The position numbers were made by a program, and so were the translations under genes. From Candidatus Alcium sp. F082 (GTDB lineage Bacteria > Bacteroidota > Bacteroidia > Bacteroidales > F082), in contig LPNG01000003.1 of assembly GCA_001543395.1 (NCBI GenBank), positions 1 through 64,000 of the forward strand: a DNA stretch of 64,000 nt, read 5' to 3'. Every line of letters starts with the position of its first letter. Positions within the stretch are counted from its first letter, which is position 1. Positions 23,177 through 30,850 of the stretch are shown here, piece by piece. The notes below the pieces were generated by a model. It did not search any database and was not told where the DNA came from. It saw only the letters and a list, made by a program, of their open reading frames with translations.

Positions 23177-24347
23177 CCACTTTTTTGTATGCTTCAAATA
23201 TTTGCTGTCCAATGTTTTGGGCAGCAAATGTTTTTATGGCATAGTTGCGAATGGCTTGGTGGTCGTATTCTGAAGAATGGTCGAGCATTTGGATCATGCC
23301 TTGTAGCAAAGCGTCTTCGTCACCTTGGGGGATGAGGATGCCTCTCTCAGGTGAGAGGATTTCAGCGATGCCTCCCACGGAAGTGGAAAGCACTGGAACA
23401 CCGCTGGCGAAGGCCTCAACAATGACGCAGGGCAAGTTCTCAAAGTTGGAGAACAATACGAAGAAGTCTGCCTGTTGGTAGGCTTCGGCAACTTCGGCAG
23501 AGGTTTTCTTGCCATGGAAAATGACGCAGCCCTCCAAGTGGTGTTCTTTTACAAACGCCTTGAATTCCGGAGCATAATAGTCATGGATGACGTGCAGCTC
23601 GAAGTCGTCGCGCTGTTGGCGCAAACGCTCAACGACACGTAAGATGCCGCTAAAGTTCTTGGCCTCATCGCGCAAGGTAGAGATGTGAAGCATTCGCTTT
23701 TTTGAGCCTTGCATGTCATTCCTGCGTAGGCCTGTGCGTAGGCTGGAATCTATGCAAGGCGGCTGGCGCAGCTTGAAAATATCCGTATTCACTAAATTGT
23801 AAATCACCTGAAAACGGTTGTGCACCCCATGACCTTCCATGCACCGCTGCAAGTCAAGGCTGACGGGCATGATGAGCTCGGCATTATTGGCAATCTTGAC
23901 GATTTTCCGCTTCAGCTTACCGACCAAAACATCCTTGTTCTGCGGCTGGTAAATGGTCCAATGCTCGGTAAGGACATATTTGTAACCAAAGAGTTTCTTC
24001 CACAGCAAGGCCACTTGTCCGAGAGGGTAGGTGACATGCAGATGAATCAAATCAGGCTTGAAGAAACGTTGCTTGATGTATTTCAAGCCATATTGGTACA
24101 TCCGCAGCATCTTCAGTTTGCGAATGGCGTTGATCTTTGGCGGACGGATGTAGATCTGCACGTGGGTGTGGTGCGCTCCGGGAATCTCCTTGACCTCGAA
24201 TGATTTCGTCATGTTCTTGCCGTCGCAGACGGAGAGGATGATGGAATGGCAATCCTCAGGCAGTGCGTCAATCATGCGGACGCAGAAGTTGCCCAAGGTG
24301 GGGTCGTCGGGGGTGGGGAACCAACTCAATAGGTGCAGAACGTTCAT
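23166..24347 (-). CDS. Glycosyltransferase, GT4/GT1 superfamily
   Basis: The 393-residue protein has the GT-B fold pattern. The N-terminal half opens with MNVLHLLSWFPTPDDPTLGNFC. The C-terminal donor-binding domain has the diagnostic E-x7-E motif inside FSNFENLPCVIVEAFASGVPVLSTSVGG. Such enzymes add sugars from nucleotide-sugar donors to capsule, LPS or exopolysaccharide intermediates. The substrate is not predictable. It is the last gene of a three-gene minus-strand group with a methyltransferase and a flippase. Confidence 0.9.
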   Translation of the reverse strand: MNVLHLLSWFPTPDDPTLGNFCVRMIDALPEDCHSIILSVCDGKNMTKSFEVKEIPGAHHTHVQIYIRPPKINAIRKLKMLRMYQYGLKYIKQRFFKPDLIHLHVTYPLGQVALLWKKLFGYKYVLTEHWTIYQPQNKDVLVGKLKRKIVKIANNAELIMPVSLDLQRCMEGHGVHNRFQVIYNLVNTDIFKLRQPPCIDSSLRTGLRRNDMQGSKKRMLHISTLRDEAKNFSGILRVVERLRQQRDDFELHVIHDYYAPEFKAFVKEHHLEGCVIFHGKKTSAEVAEAYQQADFFVLFSNFENLPCVIVEAFASGVPVLSTSVGGIAEILSPERGILIPQGDEDALLQGMIQMLDHSSEYDHQAIRNYAIKTFAAQNIGQQIFEAYKKVVIS

Positions 24348-24350
24348 CGC

Positions 24351-25157
24351 TTAGCAAATATGCGTTTTTATATCAATTTCAAAGTATTTCTTTGGCATTT
24401 CATACGGCACAAGCTTGTGCGTGGTGAAGTCTTCAGGCAGATAAACGGCACACAAGGTGTTGGAGACATGGTAGATATGCTTGCGCTTCTCGACAGGTGC
24501 ACCGTCCAAGATGGCGCCCATCACATCCCAGCGGATGGTCTCGGGGTCGAGGCCGTAGTCGTGCCACACGATGATGCTGCGCTCACCTTTGAGCAGTTTA
24601 AAGGCCGTCTCGGAGTCTTTCTTTACGCTCTCGTAATGGTGGTCGCCATCAACGAAAACCATATCATACTTGGCATAGTGAGGGCCGAAGTCAAAGGTCT
24701 GGGAGTCGCCGTAGAGTTGTTCTACGTTGTTCAGGTCCTTACTGAAGAAGCTGTGCAAGTCGGCGTATAATTGGTTATTGGTCAGCTTGACGATGGCCTC
24801 CTTTGGTAGGTTGAAGGTGACGCAGTGTTCAGCTACGTCGGCCAGATTGGCCACGCTCTCGCCACGCCAGGTGCCGATTTCGAAGTAGTCTTTTACCGCA
24901 TAGCGTTTCGCCAAGGCGCGCAGCAAGGCAATGTCGATGGGCATGGTGGCACCCGAGAGATAGGCGTAAGGCTTCGCGATTTCGTGGAAATCAGGGAACA
25001 ATTCGTTGATTTCGATGACGGGCAGCCCATCGGTGAGACCATATTTCTGGATGACGTCTTCCTTGTTGCTACCTTCGTCCTGAAGCACGAGGTTGAGCAA
25101 GTAAGGATGCTTGATGATGCGCCCGAGGGCTTTCGTGAATTTATGGAGTTTATTCAT
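24351..25157 (-). CDS. Class I SAM-dependent methyltransferase
   Basis: The 268-residue protein has the Rossmann SAM-binding motif YFEIGTWRGESVANLA (about residues 97-112). It also has DMVFVDGDHHYESVKKD with the acidic residue and histidines typical of the Methyltransf_24 type often found in surface-glycan loci. It probably modifies a sugar or glycan precursor; the target is unknown. It overlaps the flippase gene by 8 bp at its start and lies 3 bp before the glycosyltransferase gene. Confidence 0.82.
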   Translation of the reverse strand: MNKLHKFTKALGRIIKHPYLLNLVLQDEGSNKEDVIQKYGLTDGLPVIEINELFPDFHEIAKPYAYLSGATMPIDIALLRALAKRYAVKDYFEIGTWRGESVANLADVAEHCVTFNLPKEAIVKLTNNQLYADLHSFFSKDLNNVEQLYGDSQTFDFGPHYAKYDMVFVDGDHHYESVKKDSETAFKLLKGERSIIVWHDYGLDPETIRWDVMGAILDGAPVEKRKHIYHVSNTLCAVYLPEDFTTHKLVPYEMPKKYFEIDIKTHIC

Positions 25158-26445
25158 TTTCGGTAGGTTGTTTCAAGAATTGTTGTTTCAAACTGGCGAT
25201 GTAGTTCTGTATCTCGCTCTTGGTCAACAGGAAGTCGCGGCCTTTGAAGTGTGACTCTTTGACGAAGAACACGAACAGGAACACCGCATTGACCGTATAC
25301 GACACCGCTGAGGTGATGGCTGCACCTGTGACGTCATAGCGAGGTATCAACGTGAAGCCGCAGACGAAGGTGACGACCAGCCCGCAGAGTGCCGCAAATG
25401 TGTTCATCTGATAACGTCCGGTGCCTGAGTAATAGTGTCCAAGAATGAGGAAAATACAGTAAAGCAAAATGCCTGGTGCCAGGATGCGGATGAGTCCCGC
25501 CATCTCGCCGAACTCGGGACCGAAGACGAAGGTGTATACCTGAGGCGGTAATAGACACAATACTATGACCGCTAAGGCTGAGATAAGCAAACAGATTTTG
25601 CTCAAGTCGAGGGTGAGCTTTTGCGCGTAGGTGCGGTCGTCAGCGTTGGCGATGCGGGCATATTGCACGAGTGCAATACTGTTGCTGATGATCCAGATGG
25701 CCTCGGCAAGCGAGAGGGCGTTAGAGAACACCCCCACGCGTCCCACGCTGATGTATTTGTCCAGCAGATAATAACTCAAGCGCAGGTTGAAGAACTGCAC
25801 GAAATGACCCGTCTGGTTGAGGAAACCGTATTTGAAGAGGTCTTTCAGGACGGGTTTGTAGTCCTTGTCCGTGTCGTGACGCAGGTTGGCGTATGCCTTC
25901 CTCAACATCCAAACACCCAGCAGGAAAGTGCCTCCATAAGCAGCATACAGCCCTATGACATAGCCGTAGATGTCGGTTCGCTTCAGTAAGATATAATAGA
26001 TGACCAAGGTCAAGGCCAAAAGCACGGGCTGGAGTAGGGTGTTGTAGTTGGCCTTTTTGATTTCCTCCTTGCCGACCAAGAAGCGGAAGTTGATGTTGCT
26101 GAGCGAGGAGATGAACGACAGAATGGCCACGTGTGCGACCAAGTCGGGCGCCAGCTTCGGATAAAACAGCCAAATGGCGAAGCCCATGATCACCGCGATA
26201 AGGGCCGCCCATATTGTGGAGGCTACCAAGATCTTTTTGAACGAATGGCGCGGGGCGAGATAGATGATGCTTGCGCCACAAATGATGTCGGAGAAGATAA
26301 GGATAAAGGAGATGGTGGTCAGTAGAAGTGCCTGTGTACCTTTGCCCGTATCACCCAAGGTCTGGGAGATGATAATGGCTATGGCGAAATTGAAGATTGC
26401 CGCCAGTATCTTGGTTCCAAAGGTATTTAGGATTTTCTTGAACAC
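25150..26445 (-). CDS. Polysaccharide flippase, Wzx/MATE-like
   Basis: With the GTG start at 26445 (VFKKILNTFGTKILA) the protein has 431 residues and about twelve to fourteen hydrophobic segments. This is the pattern of the oligosaccharide flippase family that moves lipid-linked glycan units across the inner membrane. The amphipathic start NTFGTKILAAIFNFAIAIIISQTLG is typical. The open frame extends to 26505, but that includes the -7 promoter box at 26468-26475, so the longer form could not be translated from this promoter. It begins the flippase-methyltransferase-glycosyltransferase unit. Confidence 0.87.
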   Translation of the reverse strand: MFKKILNTFGTKILAAIFNFAIAIIISQTLGDTGKGTQALLLTTISFILIFSDIICGASIIYLAPRHSFKKILVASTIWAALIAVIMGFAIWLFYPKLAPDLVAHVAILSFISSLSNINFRFLVGKEEIKKANYNTLLQPVLLALTLVIYYILLKRTDIYGYVIGLYAAYGGTFLLGVWMLRKAYANLRHDTDKDYKPVLKDLFKYGFLNQTGHFVQFFNLRLSYYLLDKYISVGRVGVFSNALSLAEAIWIISNSIALVQYARIANADDRTYAQKLTLDLSKICLLISALAVIVLCLLPPQVYTFVFGPEFGEMAGLIRILAPGILLYCIFLILGHYYSGTGRYQMNTFAALCGLVVTFVCGFTLIPRYDVTGAAITSAVSYTVNAVFLFVFFVKESHFKGRDFLLTKSEIQNYIASLKQQFLKQPTENE

Positions 26446-26467
26446 TGGATTGTTCCTTATAATTTTG

Positions 26468-26475
26468 CAAAAATA
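26468..26475 (-). promoter_or_regulatory. Bacteroidetes -7 box for the flippase operon
   Basis: Minus strand TATTTTTG followed by C, 22 nt upstream of GTG 26445. It decides the start codon of the flippase gene. Confidence 0.5.
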
Positions 26476-26532
26476 GCAAATCTCTATCTTATAACGGCAT
26501 CCCAATCCATAAATTGCGGCAAATTTCTTGTA

Positions 26533-26632
26533 GAGTCCCGAAGGGACGACAGCAAATAGGCGGGGGCGTGAACCCTCGCCTAAAGAAAAAAGCCGTCCGA
26601 TTTTGTTAAGCCCCGAAGGGGCGACAGAAAAT
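26533..26632. repeat. Bacteroidetes intergenic palindromic repeat pair
   Basis: GTCCCGAAGGGAC (26535-26547) followed by GACAG, and GCCCCGAAGGGGC (26610-26622) followed by GACAG, are two variants of one palindrome. Between them GGCGGGGG pairs with CCCTCGCC (26559-26580), with one mismatch. The sequence type (gccccgaaggggcgacag) recurs between genes in many gut Bacteroidetes as I remember it, and has no coding capacity. Confidence 0.7.
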
Positions 26633-26760
26633 CATCTCGCTACCACAATCCGGGAATATCCAATGCTTCCGTCCTCAAACTCAACCTTTAGGATATATGT
26701 CCCTTGGGCAAAGTCGTTGGTCGAAAGGGATGCTTGGTCGTTGTTAGATATTGTGCCATG
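26632..26760 (-). pseudogene. Orphan T9SS type A sorting-domain remnant
   Basis: The last ~37 codons read SNNDQASLSTNDFAQGTYILKVEFEDG and end in GYSRIVVAR, the tail of a T9SS C-terminal sorting domain. Upstream the frame enters a palindromic repeat (26762-26840) and has no protein-like content. The fragment therefore looks like the 3' stub of a destroyed secreted-protein gene, cut off by the repeat. It lies just beyond the stop of a lipoprotein gene that has no such domain. Confidence 0.7.
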
Positions 26761-26761
26761 A

Positions 26762-26840
26762 AAGTGCGGCTGCCACGATGTGACAGCCCTACAACCCCAC
26801 GCCTGGGCTGTAGGGCTGTCGTAGCACGGCAGCCGCATTT
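26762..26840. repeat. 79-bp imperfect palindromic element
   Basis: TGCGGCTGCC (26765-26774) pairs with GGCAGCCGCA (26828-26837), and GACAGCCCTACA (26782-26793) pairs with TGTAGGGCTGTC (26809-26820), leaving a 15-base loop. The nested inverted repeats resemble a MITE or REP-type element and form the break point of the sorting-domain remnant. No transposase is nearby. Confidence 0.7.
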
Positions 26841-26877
26841 GTTTTCGCATTGCAAATGTTGATATTCAGACTGTAAA

Positions 26878-29259
26878 TCAATTGGCAGGGCAAACGAGAC
26901 GGACAGATAGACCGTAGTCCCGACTATAAGATTGAAATGTACTAATATAACCATCCATAAATAAAAGTTCCATAGCCCAATAAATTCCACCTGATGTGGA
27001 AGACCAATATGAACCGCTATTACCCACCGAGCCATAGAGTAAAGTACCTGTACGATTACCTGCGGCAGGCAAAAACACAGCACCATGAGCTTCGAAGGAG
27101 TAATCCCATGTCGTGGAACTAATCACATTACTACTAAAATTTGACCCCGATTGGTTAGTATTATTCAACGAATAGTAACTACTATTCCAATTATCAGGGA
27201 GCAATATCATACCATTCACGCCATTTACAATCGCTCTTGCATAGCGTATACCAGAGGCTGTACTTCGTAAGAAGAAAACATATTCCCATTCGTCCTTGGT
27301 TAATGTACGCCATGTATGGGAGGCGTTGCCGCCGTTGCTTATTGCGTTGTAGGAGCCCCAATCGCTGTTGGCATAGTTGCCCGTCAGATTGTAGTTTCCT
27401 GGAGGGCCATAGCACTCGTCACACGAAGTGTTGGAATCCCAAGGATGATAATAGGTGTTGCCGCTGTTCCAGCCGCTCGTTCCCCATCCGAAAAGGTCAA
27501 TCCACCCATCATAGCTTGGCGAAATATTACTATTAGCCTCACCTATATAATCATATTGGTTGTTGGGAAATCGCCAGGTTCCATTAGATGGTTTGTATTG
27601 CAAATTACCTTTGGAGAAGTATACTCGTTGTGTGTCACTTACAGAAAACTCACCATTTATTATACCTTGTGGAAGACCGTTATAGTTAAAAACAGCAATC
27701 AGTGTATGATTATCTGTCACCGTAAATGTGTAATTAGCATTGGTCGACACCACATTGCCATTCTCAGTCCAATTGATAAACGAATATCCTGTGTTGGCCA
27801 CAGCATGTACCGTGCATGGCTGCCCAGAATAATATATGCCTCCACCAGAAACAGAACCTCCATTGCTCGGGCTTGCCGACAAGCTAATATTGTATGATTG
27901 CTGGTCGAAATGCGCGACATACGAAGCCGACTCCGAAACCGTAAACGTGTAGGTTGCATTGGCGGAAACTTGAGTGCCGTTCTTCGCCCATTTCTGGAAA
28001 ACATAGCCGGAGGCTGCGGTAGCGGTCAAGGTGCAACTTTGTCCTTCCTGATATGTTCCGCCACCTGTCACAGTGCCACCTTCGGTCGGGTTGGCTGAAA
28101 CGTTAATCGTGTATTGGTTCGGGGCAGTTGCAGTGAAGTTCGCCACAAGAGTCCGATTAGAGGTCACCGTGAATGTGTAATTGGCATTGGTCGACACCTC
28201 GTTTCCATTCTCAGTCCAATTGGTGAACGTGTAGCCTTCGTTTGCCGTGGCTGTAACGGTTCGCGAAGTGCCGGAGTTGAACGTTCCTCCACCACTCACA
28301 GTGCCTCCTTCGGCCGGATTGGCTGAAACGTTAATCGTGTACTGGTTTGGGGCATTGGCTGTGAAGTTAGCCACCAAGGTCCGATTAGCGGTCACCGTGA
28401 ATGTGTAGTTGGCACTGGTTGAGACCACATTGCCGTTCTCTGTCCAATTCGTGAAGGAGTAGCCTTCGTTTGCTGTGGCCGTCACCGTATGCGAAGTGCC
28501 AGCATCAAACGCGCCTCCTCCGCTCACCGTGCCACCTTCGGTCGGGTTGGCGGAAACATTGACTGTATACTCTTCTTCATGGGACTGATCTGTGGCGAAT
28601 TGCACTTCGTTGCCGTAAGCCGTACCTTTAGCGTTGATGGCGTAAGCGCGCACATAATAAGTAGTGCCGCCTGCGAGGTCAGTCATAGCGCATGAGAACT
28701 CTCCCAATCCTTCGCCAGCTGCCACATGGCTTCCCATAGCCAAGGGGTTATGGCTTGTGCTCCAACACACACCTCTTTCGATGACATCGCTGTCGCCATC
28801 GCTTGTGACTTTGCCACCACACGACGCGGAATTGATGGTGATGTCGCCCACCTCATTGGTCTCCACGGTCGGCAGGTGGAAGTCGCGGGTGGTAAAGGTC
28901 ACCTTGCCGCTCGTACCAATGCCGCCAGCGTTTTTGGCGAAAGCCTCGTAAACGTACATAGTATTGGGTTGCAAGTTGTTCAAGTCAGCGGAATAAACGC
29001 CTATTCCGCTTCCGCAATAGACCGTGTCGAGGCTACCGCCAGAAAGACCATACACAAAGCCTCTTGACTTCACCTCGGCACCACCTTGGTCGGTCACTTC
29101 GGCTGAAACACCAGCTGAAGTACTGTTCAAGGTACTTGGCTCGTCGCCAAACAACCTCACCGTTGGTGGGGCAATGGTCTCCTTTTTGCATGTGGTCATG
29201 CCCAAAGCCAAAACAGTCATCATTACGCTGACTGTAAATCTATAACGATTCCTCCGCAT
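26878..29259 (-). CDS. Lipoprotein with InlB-type repeats and FISUMP-like C-terminal domain
   Basis: The 793-residue protein has a lipoprotein signal with lipidated Cys24 (GMTTC-KKE). Two ~95-residue fibronectin-III-like units follow (about 31-125 and 130-228). Four tandem beta repeats of 73-76 residues start at about residues 231, 307, 383 and 456. Their shared core is NPTEGGTVSGGG, then TATANEGYSFTNWTENG. The C-terminal ~260 residues resemble the Fibrobacter-type FISUMP domain (LTKDEWEYVFF, GSYWSSTSGG, YGLSVRLVC). It is probably an outer-surface adhesin or carbohydrate-binding protein. It starts 12 nt after the preceding lipoprotein gene. Confidence 0.82.
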   Translation of the reverse strand: MRRNRYRFTVSVMMTVLALGMTTCKKETIAPPTVRLFGDEPSTLNSTSAGVSAEVTDQGGAEVKSRGFVYGLSGGSLDTVYCGSGIGVYSADLNNLQPNTMYVYEAFAKNAGGIGTSGKVTFTTRDFHLPTVETNEVGDITINSASCGGKVTSDGDSDVIERGVCWSTSHNPLAMGSHVAAGEGLGEFSCAMTDLAGGTTYYVRAYAINAKGTAYGNEVQFATDQSHEEEYTVNVSANPTEGGTVSGGGAFDAGTSHTVTATANEGYSFTNWTENGNVVSTSANYTFTVTANRTLVANFTANAPNQYTINVSANPAEGGTVSGGGTFNSGTSRTVTATANEGYTFTNWTENGNEVSTNANYTFTVTSNRTLVANFTATAPNQYTINVSANPTEGGTVTGGGTYQEGQSCTLTATAASGYVFQKWAKNGTQVSANATYTFTVSESASYVAHFDQQSYNISLSASPSNGGSVSGGGIYYSGQPCTVHAVANTGYSFINWTENGNVVSTNANYTFTVTDNHTLIAVFNYNGLPQGIINGEFSVSDTQRVYFSKGNLQYKPSNGTWRFPNNQYDYIGEANSNISPSYDGWIDLFGWGTSGWNSGNTYYHPWDSNTSCDECYGPPGNYNLTGNYANSDWGSYNAISNGGNASHTWRTLTKDEWEYVFFLRSTASGIRYARAIVNGVNGMILLPDNWNSSYYSLNNTNQSGSNFSSNVISSTTWDYSFEAHGAVFLPAAGNRTGTLLYGSVGNSGSYWSSTSGGIYWAMELLFMDGYISTFQSYSRDYGLSVRLVCPAN

Positions 29260-29271
29260 GGCTTATCTCAT

Positions 29272-30456
29272 TTAATTGGTTTTTAAAATGTCAACAAACT
29301 CCATAGCAGCATCTTGAAGTTGGCCAAATGCATTATTACCTAAAGATAACGAACAATCCAGGTTTAATATAATTAGAGAACTATAATACTCATTGTTAAC
29401 TTGAGTGTTTCCTGAACTATGCCATTCAGAGTTGTGCACCCAAGTGTCATTATTAAGACGTGTCCACTTCTTAACATTCGTAATGTTACTGTCGGAAAAG
29501 TTGTTTCCGTTAGCGTCTTTCATGCCTTCAAACTTGAATTCCACTTTGACATCCCCGGTTGAACTTGCCGTTACTGTTCCTCCGCTCGAACTACTCAATC
29601 CAACATAGCGCACATTGGTGAGTACTCCATTACCATCACTACCCATTACAAAAACACCTTCTATGTATTGTTGGGACTGTGACACATCTTCAACGGGGTC
29701 GAAAGTAAAACGTAGTCTAGTATTGGTATTGTTGGGGACAGGGAAACGCATAGTTAAGATTGAATTCGTGGATGTCTGGTGAAGATTCTCTGCGATTTCC
29801 CTGAAATAAGCTTGAACTTCAGAAAAATCGTTGACTTTATGCACATATTTGCTATACGGCAGAGAAGAGATTCCATTAATGGTAGTTTCAAAAAGTTGTT
29901 CGTCATAAACATCAGCACCTTTGAAAGCAATAGTATGTGCTTCAATGGGTATTTCTGCAATTTTTTCGGTAAGGATACGTTGTGTCAACACTTGGAGGTA
30001 CTGGGACTCATTAGTATAATGAGTACCATGATGGTTATTTGAATAATTGCAAGAGCCCTCATCCATACCATCGGTGAAATTGAGTATAGAAACGTTTATC
30101 AAATCCCTCGGAATGTCACTTGATGTAAGCATATCCAAAGAAGTATTCACGGATTCAAGAAGCAAGGTAGCATCATCCATTTCCAAGCTCCTAATAAAGG
30201 ATTTAACTTCACTGATGTGTTCATTAAGATCGGTAATTGGGAAAGTGTGTAATGTGGTATTAAAACCAATTACACCAAGATACATTCCAGTCGTCATCTC
30301 AGTGCCATTTCCACTACCACCGTTTCCGCCGCCATTTCCTCCGCTTCCACCATTACCATTGTTGTTTCCCCCATTCTCAGGGTCTTTCGTGCAGGCGGCG
30401 CAAACCACCGCCACCGTTAGCATTAGGGCTGCTATGGCCTTCATGAATCTTTTCAT
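29272..30456 (-). CDS. Surface lipoprotein with degenerate von Willebrand A-like domain
   Basis: The 394-residue protein has a lipoprotein signal with Cys22 (VVCAAC-TKD) and a low-complexity Gly/Asn linker (about 28-52) that would hold the domain off the membrane. The following domain reads LINVSILNFTDGMDEGS and EAHTIAFKGADVYDE, a pattern like strands of a vWA fold. The first MIDAS motif (DxSxS) is not obvious, so metal binding is doubtful. The rest is unrecognised. It lies in an operon with the InlB-repeat lipoprotein and behind an unusually long structured leader. The gene is A+T-rich. Confidence 0.6.
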   Translation of the reverse strand: MKRFMKAIAALMLTVAVVCAACTKDPENGGNNNGNGGSGGNGGGNGGSGNGTEMTTGMYLGVIGFNTTLHTFPITDLNEHISEVKSFIRSLEMDDATLLLESVNTSLDMLTSSDIPRDLINVSILNFTDGMDEGSCNYSNNHHGTHYTNESQYLQVLTQRILTEKIAEIPIEAHTIAFKGADVYDEQLFETTINGISSLPYSKYVHKVNDFSEVQAYFREIAENLHQTSTNSILTMRFPVPNNTNTRLRFTFDPVEDVSQSQQYIEGVFVMGSDGNGVLTNVRYVGLSSSSGGTVTASSTGDVKVEFKFEGMKDANGNNFSDSNITNVKKWTRLNNDTWVHNSEWHSSGNTQVNNEYYSSLIILNLDCSLSLGNNAFGQLQDAAMEFVDILKTN

Positions 30457-30539
30457 ATTTGGACTTGTTTTAATGTTGATTTCTCTTCATTTTCGTTAGC
30501 TTGACTCCTTCGGCCAACCTGATTCGACCAGCATTAAAA

Positions 30540-30632
30540 CACAAAAGAAAACGCGGGAGCCAAAACTATTGCTCATCCCGCATACCAAGGCTCTCGCATT
30601 GCCCATCGTCCGAAGATAAGCAATGCCGAGCC
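30540..30632 (-). ncRNA. Two-hairpin structured element in the lipoprotein leader
   Basis: Two stems are visible. In the first, GGCTC/GAGCC (30589-30593 with 30628-30632) and GCATTGC/GCAATGC (30596-30602 with 30620-30626) form one long hairpin. In the second, GCGGGA/TCCCGC (30553-30558 with 30576-30581) is followed on the minus strand by GTTTTCTTTTGTGTTTT, like a terminator. The element sits about 85-175 nt before the lipoprotein ATG. It may be a cis-regulatory RNA. I recognise no known riboswitch class. Confidence 0.5.
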
Positions 30633-30803
30633 CCCGCTATCCGTTATACTATAAATAATAAGGTATATACGAATAAAGGGACGTCAAGCCTTGCCTTACC
30701 GTGCGGACGATTTGAATTTGCGAGATTCGGTATGCCGCAGATAAAACGTCAGTTCAACGTCTTTCCATTATGTCTGCCATCCACTCTATTGTGGATGACG
30801 AGG

Positions 30804-30811
30804 CAAAGGTA
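30804..30811 (-). promoter_or_regulatory. Bacteroidetes -7 box, lipoprotein operon
   Basis: Minus strand TACCTTTG followed by C. It predicts a transcript starting near 30797 and a leader of about 340 nt before the ATG at 30456. The 394 bp between the two genes hold only this box and the structured element; I see no credible gene there. Confidence 0.45.
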
Positions 30812-30850
30812 AGAAGAATTTGGATAAAGTGTATGTTTTTAGTGCTTTTT

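Noticed and set aside
26761..26850. N-terminal part of the 72-codon frame around the sorting-domain remnant
   Set aside because: Its codons are just the palindromic element read as protein.
30501..30812. 103-codon plus-strand frame in the lipoprotein leader region
   Set aside because: Basic, low-complexity product with no family resemblance; the region is better explained as a structured minus-strand leader.
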